A stretch of 64,000 nucleotides of DNA from Brevibacillus reuszeri (GCF_001187725.1 NZ_LGIQ01000009.1:1430547-1494546), one strand, 5' to 3'. Positions 16,600 to 26,608 are shown, counted from the stretch's first letter. Notes: generated from the letters alone by a model not told the origin. Translations and numbers: made by a program.

Positions 16600-17328
16600 C
16601 TACTCTTCCAGCCGCTTTAATAAATCCTTTGCACTCGTTCGTGATACGGGAATGCGCAGCTGTTTTTGCCCTTTTAACGTCAGGTTGTACGCCCCATGAA
16701 ACCACGGCTCCAGCTCTTGGACAAATTGCAGATTTACCAAATAGCTTTTGTGCGTCCGAAAAAAGTCGTAGCCATTCAGCTTTTCAGCTAATTGAGTGAG
16801 TGTCATCTTCGTCGTATATGTCTCTGTCTGTGTACTAATTTGGACAAAGCGTTCCTCTCGTACTGCATACACAATTGTGGCAGGATCGATCACGACCAAT
16901 CGGTTGTTTTCCTCGACTAACAGCTTGGAGCGCTTTGCTTGTCCATACTCCGTTTTCGATTGAATCAGTCGCTCGCGTATTCTTTGAAGTGTCTCTGCGA
17001 GTCGCCTCGGTTCTGTAGGCTTTAATAAATAATCGACAGCCCGCAAGCCAAACGCATTCACCGCAAACTCTTCGTACGCTGTACAGAAGACGATAAGTGG
17101 CTGCTGCTTGCGAGAAGCAAGCATTCTAGCCGCCTGGTCACCTTCTAGCTCTGGCATTTTGATATCGAGGAACACAACATCTGGCTGGTGCTCATCCACC
17201 ATGTCCAAAAGCTCCCGCCCATTCGTTGCATAGGGAAGCAGCTCAATATCATGCTCCTGCTGCAACAAATAGATTAGTTCTTCACGAGCCAGTCGCTCAT
17301 CTTCTGCGATCATGACACGAATCGGCAT
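16600..17328 (-). CDS. LytTR-family response regulator (LytT type)
   Basis: A 242-residue regulator. The receiver domain (about 1-120) has the acidic pair in IAEDE, the phospho-acceptor in VVFLDIKMPEL and the conserved lysine in DYLLKPTEP. A LytTR DNA-binding domain follows (about 145-240, with FVQISTQTETY and FFRTHKSYLVN). The ATG overlaps the kinase stop as TGATG with AAAGGAGGAG upstream. Its likely target is the symporter operon immediately downstream, by analogy with LytST control of pyruvate transport in Bacillus subtilis. Confidence 0.92.
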   Translation of the reverse strand: MPIRVMIAEDERLAREELIYLLQQEHDIELLPYATNGRELLDMVDEHQPDVVFLDIKMPELEGDQAARMLASRKQQPLIVFCTAYEEFAVNAFGLRAVDYLLKPTEPRRLAETLQRIRERLIQSKTEYGQAKRSKLLVEENNRLVVIDPATIVYAVREERFVQISTQTETYTTKMTLTQLAEKLNGYDFFRTHKSYLVNLQFVQELEPWFHGAYNLTLKGQKQLRIPVSRTSAKDLLKRLEE

Positions 17329-19079
17329 CAGGCACTCTCCTCCTTTTGAATCGGTATCGCAAAGGTAATATGACAACCACCCTCAGGTTTGTTACGAAAA
17401 ACAAGCTTGGCACTTGGGCCCATCAAACTGACTAAACGAGAATTGACATTATGTACACCGATCCCATTGCCATCCCCACCCTTCATCGGGACGCTTCCCA
17501 AAATCGGCAGGAGTTCATCCGAAATCCCTCTCCCGTTATCCTCTAGATCAAATACAATCTGTGCCGCAGTTTTTTTCACGGTCAGGCTAATTTCTCCCCC
17601 CGTCGTCATATGGCTAAGCCCATGATGAATGCTATTTTCAATCAAGGGCTGCAAGGTTCCGGGCGGAATCATCGCTTCCCCTACGCCGTCATCGACTTGA
17701 CAGGTGATGACAAACTGTTCAGAGAAACGAATTCTAACAATTTCCAGGTAGGCATATAGATGATCCAGCTCTTGCTGGACAGAAACGAGCGGGCTTGAGG
17801 TCAGCTTTAAATTCAGCCGCATGAATGTGCCCAGTTGAATCGTCATATGACGGGCAAGCTGTGGATCAATCCGAATCAAAGTCACAATCGAGTTTAGCGT
17901 GTTAAACAAAAAATGCGGGTGGATTTGGGCTTGCAGCATACGCAGCTCGGCATCCTTCATCAGCCCTTTCATTTTTTCGGTCAGGGCAAGTGTCATTTGA
18001 TTGGCGATCAGATTGCTGAGCCCTCTAGCCAACGCTTCTTCTACCTTGCCTATCTGCTGCGGACGGCGAAAATAGAGCTTGATCAAGCCGATGACGCTGC
18101 CTCCCTCGCGAATCGGAAGCAAAATCGAGGCTTGCAGCGTACAGTTTTTGTGCGAGCAGCCCATGCTCTCTCTGCCAAAACCTTTTTCAATCCCACCGCT
18201 GTAGATAGCCCTGCGCTCCAAATCACTCAAAAGCATTTCACCAGGCAGATGATGATCTGCTCCAGCTCCTACATGGGCAAGCAGCTGCTTACGATCCATA
18301 ACGGCAACGGCTGCCGCCTTCACTTCGCGCTGAAGTAGTAAGGCTGCTGCCTGTGCCGTTTGTGGCGTAAGCCCCATTTTCAAATGCGGTTGAATTCTCT
18401 CCGCTATTTTAAAGGCACGTTCAGCCTCCAATGCGGCTGAGCGCTCCTCTTCCTGCAGGGCAACCCGAATCATCGTTGTAAAAATGGCGATGGAAATACT
18501 GTTCGTCAACACCATTGGTACTCCGATTATATTCACCATCGTCCGTATGAAGTCAGGAGGTCCCGCCATAATCAGCAGCAGCGACATTTGGATGACGGGT
18601 GCAAACATGCCGATAAACAGCGCCTTCGATGGCGAGATGACACGCTCCTGTGAAAAAAAGCGCGCAACATAACCTGCCAACAATCCCGTAAGCGGTACGG
18701 ATAATCCAATCGGCAAAGCGCCAAAGCCGCCCATGTGAAACACATGGAAGCCCGCTATGATGCCCGCACCCATTCCTACTAAAGGACCTCCCAGCAAACC
18801 GCCAATGACCACGCCAACAAGAGTCGAATTGGCGATGATTTCACTGGCATTCAGCTGAAAAATCCAGAAGCTCGGTACATAACCCGCTTCCCCCACGACT
18901 ACTCCTGCATAGGTTCCCGCGATCCCAAACAAGCCGAACATAACGGAAAAAGCAATCGAGGTTCCCATGTGCAATTCACGGTCCAATAACTGACGAAACA
19001 AAGGAATACGCGTCAGAATAAAAGCCAAAGTCAGCAGAATGCCCATTCTCTCGATGAGCAAAAGTGTGAGATTGTCCAC
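17328..19079 (-). CDS. LytS-type sensor histidine kinase
   Basis: A membrane kinase of about 583 residues. It has an N-terminal 5TM-LYT sensor (about 1-200), a GAF-like region (about 220-350) containing the cysteines of GCSHKNC, and a His_kinase domain with QAQIHPHFLFNTLNS as phospho-acceptor. The C-terminal HATPase domain has LQPLIENSIHHG and GNGIGVHNV. I chose the GTG at 19079, which has GGAGG just upstream; the in-frame ATG 12 bases earlier overlaps that site. LytS-family kinases sense small metabolites or membrane state; the adjacent symporters suggest acetate or pyruvate. Confidence 0.9.
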   Translation of the reverse strand: MDNLTLLLIERMGILLTLAFILTRIPLFRQLLDRELHMGTSIAFSVMFGLFGIAGTYAGVVVGEAGYVPSFWIFQLNASEIIANSTLVGVVIGGLLGGPLVGMGAGIIAGFHVFHMGGFGALPIGLSVPLTGLLAGYVARFFSQERVISPSKALFIGMFAPVIQMSLLLIMAGPPDFIRTMVNIIGVPMVLTNSISIAIFTTMIRVALQEEERSAALEAERAFKIAERIQPHLKMGLTPQTAQAAALLLQREVKAAAVAVMDRKQLLAHVGAGADHHLPGEMLLSDLERRAIYSGGIEKGFGRESMGCSHKNCTLQASILLPIREGGSVIGLIKLYFRRPQQIGKVEEALARGLSNLIANQMTLALTEKMKGLMKDAELRMLQAQIHPHFLFNTLNSIVTLIRIDPQLARHMTIQLGTFMRLNLKLTSSPLVSVQQELDHLYAYLEIVRIRFSEQFVITCQVDDGVGEAMIPPGTLQPLIENSIHHGLSHMTTGGEISLTVKKTAAQIVFDLEDNGRGISDELLPILGSVPMKGGDGNGIGVHNVNSRLVSLMGPSAKLVFRNKPEGGCHITFAIPIQKEESA

Positions 19080-19210
19080 CGCACCCTCCATTTATGTATA
19101 AATCTTCTATAAATTCCGCTTTTTCTTCTTATTTCCCTGCTGGACAGACAATTCATCTAGGCTTTTCGCATACGCTGAGTGTGCAAAAGCTTCAGGGAAG
19201 GGTGATCATG

Positions 19211-21058
19211 ATGTGTGGAATTGTCGGTTGGGTTGATTGGGAAAAAGACCTTTCCCAGGAGCTTCCAGTTATTCAGAAAATGACGCAATGCCTGACAAAA
19301 CGAGGTCCCGACGCAGAAGGCTTTTGGCTGAATCCTCGCGTCGCATTCGGCCATCGCCGATTGGTTGTGGTTGATCCGAGCGGTGGCGTGCAGCCTATGA
19401 GCACATGCCAGAGCAAGCATGCCTGCACGATGATTTACAATGGAGAATTGTACAATACCGAGGATTTGCGACAAGAGCTGTTGGCAGCTGGACATACCTT
19501 TCAGTCTCATTCGGATACCGAGGTGCTCTTGCATAGTTATTTGGAGTGGGGCCACGACTGCCTGCGCAGGCTAAATGGGATTTTTGCTTTCGCCATTTGG
19601 GATGAACGTGAACAAAAGCTTTTCGTTGGTCGTGACCGTATGGGTGTCAAACCGCTCTTTTACGCACAACGAGGCAGCTCCTTTTTACTAGCCTCTGAGC
19701 TGAAATCGTTGCTTGCCCATCCTGATGTAAAGCCAGTTCTCTCTCGCGAAGGGCTGGCAGAGGTGTTTGGCATCAGCCCTTCGCGTACTCCTGGACATGG
19801 TGTCTTCCACGATGTGCATGAGCTTAGGCCCGGCTGCTTTTTGACTGTGACACGAGACGGTATTCGGAATAAACGCTATTGGCAGCTTGAAAGCCGTCCA
19901 CACACAGATGACGTAATGCAAACAGCCAAACGTGTCAATGAATTGGTAACCGATGCGATTGCGCGTCAACTCGTGGCCGATGTCCCCGTTTCGACTTTGC
20001 TGTCTGGCGGCCTGGATTCGAGCATTATTACCGCAGTTGCAGCGGATACGTTCAAGCGCGAGGGACGCGGAACACTGCATAGCTATTCGATTGATTACGT
20101 GGACAATGCTCGCCACTTTAAAGCCAGCGCTTTTCAGCCAAATGAGGATGCTCCGTACGTACAGCTCGTCTCTGAATATCTGGGGACACAGCATCATCGG
20201 ATGGAGTTCGATACGGATGCCCTCGTCGAGGCATTGAAAGCAGCGACGATAGCCCGAGATTTACCTGGAATGGCGGATGTAGATGCTTCCCTCTATTTAT
20301 TTTGTCGTGAAATCAAAAAAGAAACGACGGTCGTTCTTTCTGGTGAGTGCGCAGACGAAGTATTTGGAGGCTATCCATGGTTTCATCGCGAGGATATGTT
20401 GCATGCAGGTACATTCCCATGGTCGAGAGCCACCAAGGAACGGGCCTCCTGGTTATCTCCCGAGCTTCGAGACTGGGTTAAACCCGAGGAGTATGTTGCG
20501 ATGCGCTATGAGGAAACATTGGATGAGGTGCCGCAGCTTCCAGGGGAAAATCCACTGGAGGCACGTCGTCGAGAAATGTTTTATCTCAATATTACCTGGT
20601 TTATGAATACCCTATTGGACCGCAAAGACAGGATGAGCATGGCAGCCAGTCTGGAAGCTCGAGTCCCCTTTTGCGATCATCGAATTGTCGAATACGTATG
20701 GAATATCCCGTGGGACATGAAAAATTACGGTGATCGAGAAAAAGGCATTCTACGCAAAGCAATGGAAGGAACATTGCCAAACGAAGTGCTCTACCGTAAG
20801 AAGAGCCCGTATCCAAAGACACATAACCCGGCCTACACAGAAGCGGTCCGCTCCTGGCTCCTGGACATTTTACATGATCCCACTTCTCCATTGGTGCAAT
20901 TGATTGATCTCAAGACCATTCGCAAAATTGCTGAATCAGATGCAGAGGCCTCGAGCATCCCGTTTTTCGGACAATTAATGAGCACGCCTCAGCTGTTTGC
21001 CTATTTGGGGCAATTGGATTACTGGCTTCGCGAATATCGCGTATCGATCATCACTTGA
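19211..21058 (+). CDS. asnB: Asparagine synthetase, glutamine-hydrolysing
   Basis: A 615-residue class B asparagine synthetase that makes asparagine from aspartate, ATP and glutamine. It must begin Met-Cys, because Cys2 is the glutaminase nucleophile, so the ATG at 19211 (MCGIVGWVDW) is the start; AAGGGTG stands six bases before the ATG pair. The glutaminase domain (1-200, with YNGELYN) is followed by the synthetase domain with the PP-loop LSGGLDSSI and GECADEVFGGYPW. It is divergent from lytS. An imperfect inverted repeat (CTTTTCGCATAC ... GTGTGCAAAAG, about 19159-19190) lies in its upstream region and could be regulatory. Confidence 0.93.
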   Translation: MCGIVGWVDWEKDLSQELPVIQKMTQCLTKRGPDAEGFWLNPRVAFGHRRLVVVDPSGGVQPMSTCQSKHACTMIYNGELYNTEDLRQELLAAGHTFQSHSDTEVLLHSYLEWGHDCLRRLNGIFAFAIWDEREQKLFVGRDRMGVKPLFYAQRGSSFLLASELKSLLAHPDVKPVLSREGLAEVFGISPSRTPGHGVFHDVHELRPGCFLTVTRDGIRNKRYWQLESRPHTDDVMQTAKRVNELVTDAIARQLVADVPVSTLLSGGLDSSIITAVAADTFKREGRGTLHSYSIDYVDNARHFKASAFQPNEDAPYVQLVSEYLGTQHHRMEFDTDALVEALKAATIARDLPGMADVDASLYLFCREIKKETTVVLSGECADEVFGGYPWFHREDMLHAGTFPWSRATKERASWLSPELRDWVKPEEYVAMRYEETLDEVPQLPGENPLEARRREMFYLNITWFMNTLLDRKDRMSMAASLEARVPFCDHRIVEYVWNIPWDMKNYGDREKGILRKAMEGTLPNEVLYRKKSPYPKTHNPAYTEAVRSWLLDILHDPTSPLVQLIDLKTIRKIAESDAEASSIPFFGQLMSTPQLFAYLGQLDYWLREYRVSIIT

Positions 21059-21073
21059 ACAGACATTAGAAAA

Positions 21074-21093
21074 CTTGGCTACGCCAAGCTTTT
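21074..21093 (+). terminator. Weak terminator after asnB
   Basis: Six-base stem CTTGGC/GCCAAG with loop TAC, followed by CTTTT. The stronger bidirectional hairpin at 21152-21199 is probably the main stop. Confidence 0.5.
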
Positions 21094-21151
21094 GGCGGAG
21101 CCTTAGTTGCACTTACACTATCATCCTTACATTTATACTTTCCGATAGTAC

Positions 21152-21199
21152 AAAAAACTCCTCTACCCCATAAATTATGGGGTATTGAGGAGTTTTTTT
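21152..21199. terminator. Strong bidirectional terminator overlapping a stop codon
   Basis: Long stem (AAAAACTCCTC-ACCCCATAA with TTATGGGGT-GAGGAGTTTTTTT), T-runs on both strands. The last codons and the stop (21175-21177) of the minus-strand gene are part of the hairpin. Confidence 0.85.
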
Positions 21200-21726
21200 C
21201 TGCCTCTGGGCTTTGCTTGGGGCGCAGCCTTTGGATGGATATACGGCTTCGGTTGAGCAGCCACCGGTGTCGCTGGACGAAAGCGCTGGTCGAGCTGTCT
21301 TCCCGAGCGTTTCATGATAGTAAAAGAAGTGGAATTTCCCGTTTTGATCAGGCGGTAATCCACAGTGATTTTCTTGCCCTTTCCAACCAGGATTGCTTGG
21401 ACGACCCGCTGATTGGGCTGAATCGCCCGCACTTGTAATGATTGAACGGTGGTGGGAAAAGGTGGAATTCCTCCGTAGGGTATACACAGCTTTCCTTTCA
21501 GAATGCGTAATTGAAGGTTTCGCATCATCGCATCCGTTAGCTGTTTTCCCCAATACCGGCGAAAAATCCTGGAAATCTTGCGCTTCGAATTATACTTTTC
21601 GGGTAAAGGCGTATAATCCACTCCATTTACCGTATAAACGGACTTGCCTGTCGGTGAGGATGCGATTTGTGTCCACACATGCTCAGCCGAGCTAATAAAC
21701 TGCTTGAACATCCGCAACTCATCCAA
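21175..21726 (-). CDS. IseA-like protein (possible cell-wall endopeptidase inhibitor)
   Basis: A 183-residue protein whose central part (VNGVDYTPLPEKYNSKRKI ... YWGKQLTDAMM ... VDYRLIKTGNSTSFTI) resembles the IseA/YoeB family, which inhibits cell-separation DL-endopeptidases. No signal peptide is visible, unlike IseA, and the C-terminus is Pro/Lys/Arg-rich. The start is a TTG eight bases after AGGAGGTGA. Its stop codon lies inside the terminator hairpin. The family match is from pattern memory and is tentative. Confidence 0.55.
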   Translation of the reverse strand: MDELRMFKQFISSAEHVWTQIASSPTGKSVYTVNGVDYTPLPEKYNSKRKISRIFRRYWGKQLTDAMMRNLQLRILKGKLCIPYGGIPPFPTTVQSLQVRAIQPNQRVVQAILVGKGKKITVDYRLIKTGNSTSFTIMKRSGRQLDQRFRPATPVAAQPKPYIHPKAAPQAKPRGRKKLLNTP

Positions 21727-21819
21727 GAAAAATTCACCTCCTCCATAAACCGTATGGAAAAGGGCTTATGCTAGTACGCCCGTTTGTCCTTTTTCATCAG
21801 AAAAGGCGGTGGATAAGCA

Positions 21820-23856
21820 TTAGCGTTTTTCAACATCAACCCGGCCAGAGAAAAATGTAGCTCCTCCGCCCATATCGGCAATGCGATCTGGAGTCAGTGC
21901 GTTCACGAAATGTTTAGACTGTGGTGAATCTGCCCATAGTCCTTGACTCACAACGACACCAGGGAGCACATTATCCCCGACTGATACCATCAGCTCGCAT
22001 TCTCCCCGGTCATTCCATACCCGGACCATATCTCCGTCCACAATTCCTGTTTTGCTAGCATCATCGGCATTCATGTGCAAACGAGGCGTTTTCTCCAATT
22101 TGATGTGCTTTGCATTATTCGAGAAAGTGGAGTTTAAAAAGTTATGATTCGGACCAGGAACAAACAAGTAAGGAAATGGTCCATCATCGGGCAGCGGAAC
22201 ATACGTCGGTAAAGGCGGATACCCTCTGTCGGCCATAAGTTGTGAATACAGCTCGATCTTCCCACTTGGAGTTGCCATTTTCCCCTCAAAATAACCTGCG
22301 ATATTTGCTTTCCTATAATGATTTTCCACAAGTGCTTCAAAACTGATTCCATCCATGTACGGATTGCGATTTTCATGAAGCGCTTGGCGGATCATTTGTT
22401 CATCGGTATCCTGAAATTCTTGCTCATGGTAGCCCATGCCTTTCGCCAGCAGCCGGAATAATTCTGTATTGGACTTGCTTTCATGATAGGGCTCCATAAC
22501 GGGCTGTTGTAATTGAATATAATGGTGCCAATAAGACGTATAAAAATCCATATTTTCATAGGAGGAGGTCGCAGGCAGGACGATATCTGCATAGCGTGCC
22601 GTCTCGGTTAAAAATAAATCGTGTACGACCGTAAACAAATCTTCTCTGGCCAAGCCTTCTCTTACTCTGTTTCCATCTGGTGCAACGATGGCTGGATTGC
22701 TTGTATAAACAAACAGGGATCGTACAGGTGGATCTGCGTCAAGCAATGCTTTCCCCAGTTCATTCATATTAATCATTCGCGTCTGTTTGTTTTGGAGGAG
22801 ATCCGGGCGCTGTACTGCCTGCTTGTTATGCTCCAGAAAGCCTTTATTGCCTTTGATTGCTCCTCCTCCCTTCAACAACCACTGACCTGTAAGGGCGGGG
22901 AGACAAGCGATCGTTCGAACACACATGCCACCATTGTCATGGTGCTGGATGCCGTTGCCAATCCGAATGAAGGATGGAGACGTCTCGCCGTACATTCTCG
23001 CCAAGCGATATATGCTATCAACAGGAACACCTGTGATGGTTGAAACAGTAGCAGGATCATACTGGACGATATGTGCACGGAGCTCTTCGTGTCCAACGGT
23101 GTACTTTTGTAAAAATGCTTCGTCAACCAGATTTTCTGCAAATAAAACATGCATCAATCCCAGAGCCAATGCACTGTCTGTTCCAGGAAGAATCGGGATA
23201 AACCAGTCTGCCCAGCGACCCGTCTGATTTTTATGGACATCAATAACGACGATTTGGGCTCCATTTTTACGGGCTTGCTCAGCAAGGACAACCTGGTGCA
23301 TATTTGTGCTGACCGTATTGATTCCCCACATAATGAAGAGTTTGGAATGAACGGTGTCTTCCGGATCGGTGCCAAAAGCGCCGCCCATCGTGTAATTGTA
23401 GCCTACTCCTCCGGCACTGTTGCAAATCGTGCGGTCCAAAAGACTGGCACCCATGCGATGAAAGAAGCGTCGATCCATACCCTCGACATTAATCCTGCCC
23501 ATATTCCCGTAAAAGCTGTAAGGCAAGATGCTCGTTGGACCGTCTATATCGATTAGCTTACGCCAACGGGTTGTGATGGTTTCGATTGCTTCCTCCCAAC
23601 TAATTCTAGCAAATTGCCCGCTGCCTTTTGGTCCAACTCGTTTTAACGGATAAGCGAGACGCTTTTCATCATAAATTCGCGCTGTCATGTTTCTGACCTT
23701 ATTGCAAATATTTCCTTTGGTAACCGGATGATTCGGATCACCCTCAATTTTTACAATTTTCCCGTCCTGCTTATGCAAGAGCAAGCCGCACTGATCAGGA
23801 CAATCGAGTGAGCAAACACCAGGAAATACGCCATCCTTTTGTGCAGTAAAATTCAC
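21820..23856 (-). CDS. Molybdopterin-dependent oxidoreductase (BisC/formate dehydrogenase superfamily)
   Basis: About 678 residues. The N-terminal iron-sulfur domain has C-x3-C-x3-C (CSLDCPDQC) and a fourth cysteine in KGNICNKV, enough for one 4Fe-4S cluster. A molybdopterin domain with DRTICNSAGG follows, and a C-terminal dinucleotide-binding domain (LHMNADDASKTGIVDGDMVRVWNDRG). It resembles Bacillus YoaE-type oxidoreductases of unknown substrate. No Tat signal is seen, so it is cytoplasmic. I chose the GTG at 23856 (GAGGG seven bases upstream); an ATG 51 bases earlier has no ribosome-binding site. No electron-transfer subunit is nearby. Confidence 0.88.
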   Translation of the reverse strand: MNFTAQKDGVFPGVCSLDCPDQCGLLLHKQDGKIVKIEGDPNHPVTKGNICNKVRNMTARIYDEKRLAYPLKRVGPKGSGQFARISWEEAIETITTRWRKLIDIDGPTSILPYSFYGNMGRINVEGMDRRFFHRMGASLLDRTICNSAGGVGYNYTMGGAFGTDPEDTVHSKLFIMWGINTVSTNMHQVVLAEQARKNGAQIVVIDVHKNQTGRWADWFIPILPGTDSALALGLMHVLFAENLVDEAFLQKYTVGHEELRAHIVQYDPATVSTITGVPVDSIYRLARMYGETSPSFIRIGNGIQHHDNGGMCVRTIACLPALTGQWLLKGGGAIKGNKGFLEHNKQAVQRPDLLQNKQTRMINMNELGKALLDADPPVRSLFVYTSNPAIVAPDGNRVREGLAREDLFTVVHDLFLTETARYADIVLPATSSYENMDFYTSYWHHYIQLQQPVMEPYHESKSNTELFRLLAKGMGYHEQEFQDTDEQMIRQALHENRNPYMDGISFEALVENHYRKANIAGYFEGKMATPSGKIELYSQLMADRGYPPLPTYVPLPDDGPFPYLFVPGPNHNFLNSTFSNNAKHIKLEKTPRLHMNADDASKTGIVDGDMVRVWNDRGECELMVSVGDNVLPGVVVSQGLWADSPQSKHFVNALTPDRIADMGGGATFFSGRVDVEKR

Positions 23857-24004
23857 GACACGTCCCTCTTTCACTGTAGGTTCTGAGAGCCATTTGACAA
23901 TAGGCATATAAACACATCGAATAACTACGCTTTTCTCATTCTACCCTCATTTTATCATGAATGTTACGACATTTCTCTCACTTCCTGACCGTAATAAAGT
24001 CCCC

Positions 24005-24055
24005 AAAAAAAGAGGCGGCACTCTCGACTCCTCATCGAAAAGTGACTGCCTCTTT
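24005..24055 (-). terminator. Intrinsic terminator of the SLH-protein gene
   Basis: Minus-strand stem GAAAGAGGC ... GCCTCTTT with an extended interior pairing, followed by TTTTTTT. Confidence 0.8.
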
Positions 24056-24074
24056 CAAATTCCACCATTCTTTT

Positions 24075-26420
24075 TTATCGTTTATTCACAACAATCACGT
24101 ACACCTGGCCCGCATCGTTTACCCACAAATCCACTTTATCTGTCGATTTGATGTTGTCCAGATTGATGTTCGATCCATCGTAGTATTTGGCTTTGGCACC
24201 TTTTGTCAGCTTCAGGCTTGTGGAGTCATCCATGTAGTAAACATATTTGTCTCCGTTCACCCGCGACTCGATCCCGATGAACTTTTGCGCCTCTTTTGTT
24301 TTCTTTCCTTGGACAGATACTGCAATGACATCTCCGTCGCGATCCAGCGTCAGTGTCACGTATTCAAACTGATCCACGTCTTCTACTGCGTCCTCATTAC
24401 TTACCTTGTACGTCTTGCCATCGACTTCTACCTTTGCAGAAATGACGCTGCCGTTTTCATGACGAACCTCTACTGAATCAACGAGACCACTGATTTTTTT
24501 CAAAGCACCTGAAACAGCTTTCACTTTTCCTGCGTTGTTCAGTACCAGTGTGTACTCTTTGTCATTGGTTGCCGCATCACTGTCAATGGATACACCTGCT
24601 GCCAGTTCGTACACTTTCCCGTCCACAGTAATTTTAGTACCTGACTTTTTCGTGACGTATCCTTTTACCGTTTGCTTTTCCAGTGTCAGCTCCACAATAT
24701 CCTTGGTACCGACATTATACTTCCAGGTGATGATGCGATAATCGTTGAGCTGATCTTCTTTGATCGAAGTAGGAGAGACGCTGCTTCCATCAATCGTCAG
24801 CTTGGCAGTAGTCAGCAGATCGTAGGTTATTCCGTCAACTTTGATGGTTGCAAGCTTGGCAGGATTGCCCGACTGGTAGCCAGTTGTACCAGAAATGAGC
24901 TTGTTGCTCGCTGCCCCGACACCTTGCTCGACCTTGATCAGGTTGCCGTCTTCATCAAATGTCAGGATCGCTACCTTGTTGTTCGACAACTCATCCAGTT
25001 CGTCTACTCTTTTTTCATCAACGTACAGCTTGGTATCGCGCAATACATCATAGTCGACCTTGTCGATCGTAATGAAATTATCATCGGTATCCACAGTAAT
25101 CGTGCCTGTCGCAGAGAGCTTTGTATACACGATGTTCGTTACTTTTCCATCTACGTCCAAGGTCAGCTCAACGAGGTCGCCTTTTTCCAGGTCACTGTAG
25201 GCAGCCGCTGTCTCCTTGGCCTTTGGATGTGCTTTTCCTTTAACTGTAGCTTTGGAATCCAGTACATACGTAGTTCCGTCCAGCTTGATTTCTTTTTTCG
25301 CATTGGAGCCGGTAACAGTCGAAACTTTCTCTACGATACCCGATGTTGTATTTTTGCTGAAGCTAATCGATTCAATTTTGCCATTCTTGCCAACTACAGC
25401 AACAAACTTCTGGCCAATTTGGGAGCGCGACACGCTTACTCCGTCCTCTACTTCGAGGATGACTTCTTTATTGCCTACGATTGCTTTGAATTTGTTTTCA
25501 TCACCAACAGCTGTCGTGAAGTTTAGCCCTGTCTTGACGATACCCTCGATGATTTCATCTTCGGTCGTCGCTACGGTCAGGAAATTGGCCTTACCATTTT
25601 TCACGATATACTCAACACGAGCCCCTACGACAATCGTGCCGTATACTTGAGCAGAGTCCGAGATGGTCACGTCGTCTTTTTCTCCGATCAATCTGAACTT
25701 CTTGTTTGTTTTGTCATAGGAAGCGATTGTTCCTTTGATGACCTGGAGCTTTTGAACAGTTCCTTTTGCGTTACCGTTCTTGTCATAGTAAGCGCCATTG
25801 GCATACACTGGCATTTCCATAAAACGATCTGTATACTTTGCAACTACATCTCGTTTTGCCGCTGTAATTGGAGACTCTTCGTTACCATAAATCCCTACTT
25901 TGTTCGCTTCCAGCAAATAAGGGAAGTACCATTCGCTAGTTGTCGACGTATTTACACTGATCTTCAGTCCTTGGACGAGTACAGTCAGTGCCTCTGAAAC
26001 TTTTACATTGTTTTCTGGCTTGAAGGTCCCGTCTGGATAGCCTTTAATGATTCCTTGGGAAACGGCCAGGTTTATGTAGCCAGTCGCCCAGTGATTGGAT
26101 GGCAAGTCTTTGAAAGCCGTCTTGCCTTGCATGACTTTTGCCTGTTCATCTGTGTATCCCATCGCCAGCACCGCGATTTTGGCAAATTCCGCCCGCGTCA
26201 CTTCTCTATCCGGTCTGAATGTACCGTCCGTATATCCTTTGAGTACGCCTGCATAGTTCAATTTGAGGATTGCATCCTTGTTCACATTTTTCGCAATATC
26301 AGTTAATGGCAACGAGGTTGCAGCCATTCCCGTATTCGGAATCACCAGCAATCCTGCTACTATCGCACCTGTTACCATTTTTTTAAAATCCTTAGCAGAT
26401 CGTGCCTTGAAGTTCTGCAA
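24075..26420 (-). CDS. S-layer-homology (SLH) domain surface protein
   Basis: A secreted protein of about 781 residues. After a signal peptide (KKMVTGAIVAGLLVIPNTGMAA) come SLH repeats: YAGVLKGYTDGTFRPDREVTRAEFAK, a second copy with GIIKGYPDGTFKPENNV, and a degenerate third. SLH domains bind pyruvylated wall polymers. The remaining 550 residues are beta-rich, with repeated modules of the type 'VDGKTY-x-L ... VT' and no recognised enzyme domain. The start is a TTG seven bases after GGAGGG; an earlier ATG would include that site. Long SLH proteins are typical of Brevibacillus and Paenibacillus. Confidence 0.88.
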   Translation of the reverse strand: MQNFKARSAKDFKKMVTGAIVAGLLVIPNTGMAATSLPLTDIAKNVNKDAILKLNYAGVLKGYTDGTFRPDREVTRAEFAKIAVLAMGYTDEQAKVMQGKTAFKDLPSNHWATGYINLAVSQGIIKGYPDGTFKPENNVKVSEALTVLVQGLKISVNTSTTSEWYFPYLLEANKVGIYGNEESPITAAKRDVVAKYTDRFMEMPVYANGAYYDKNGNAKGTVQKLQVIKGTIASYDKTNKKFRLIGEKDDVTISDSAQVYGTIVVGARVEYIVKNGKANFLTVATTEDEIIEGIVKTGLNFTTAVGDENKFKAIVGNKEVILEVEDGVSVSRSQIGQKFVAVVGKNGKIESISFSKNTTSGIVEKVSTVTGSNAKKEIKLDGTTYVLDSKATVKGKAHPKAKETAAAYSDLEKGDLVELTLDVDGKVTNIVYTKLSATGTITVDTDDNFITIDKVDYDVLRDTKLYVDEKRVDELDELSNNKVAILTFDEDGNLIKVEQGVGAASNKLISGTTGYQSGNPAKLATIKVDGITYDLLTTAKLTIDGSSVSPTSIKEDQLNDYRIITWKYNVGTKDIVELTLEKQTVKGYVTKKSGTKITVDGKVYELAAGVSIDSDAATNDKEYTLVLNNAGKVKAVSGALKKISGLVDSVEVRHENGSVISAKVEVDGKTYKVSNEDAVEDVDQFEYVTLTLDRDGDVIAVSVQGKKTKEAQKFIGIESRVNGDKYVYYMDDSTSLKLTKGAKAKYYDGSNINLDNIKSTDKVDLWVNDAGQVYVIVVNKR

Positions 26421-26608
26421 AAGAAATCCCTCCACCATATTGTATTTACTTTAAATGAATCCCGCCAAAACTTGCCCCTTTTGATCAAATGTTAGAAGTG
26501 CCATTCGTAGAACTACTTTTTTCGGCGAGTGCTCTATTTGACGTGAGCATATGGTGAAATGTTGCACCCATTTCTTGCGGGAACTTTTTCCAATCGTGCG
26601 TAAAACGC

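Noticed and set aside
19094..19210. 39-residue N-terminal extension of asparagine synthetase
   Set aside because: The glutaminase domain requires Cys directly after the initiator Met, which fixes the start at 19211.
24672..25526. 284-codon plus-strand frame
   Set aside because: Antisense to the SLH-protein gene, no ribosome-binding site, and the product has no family features.
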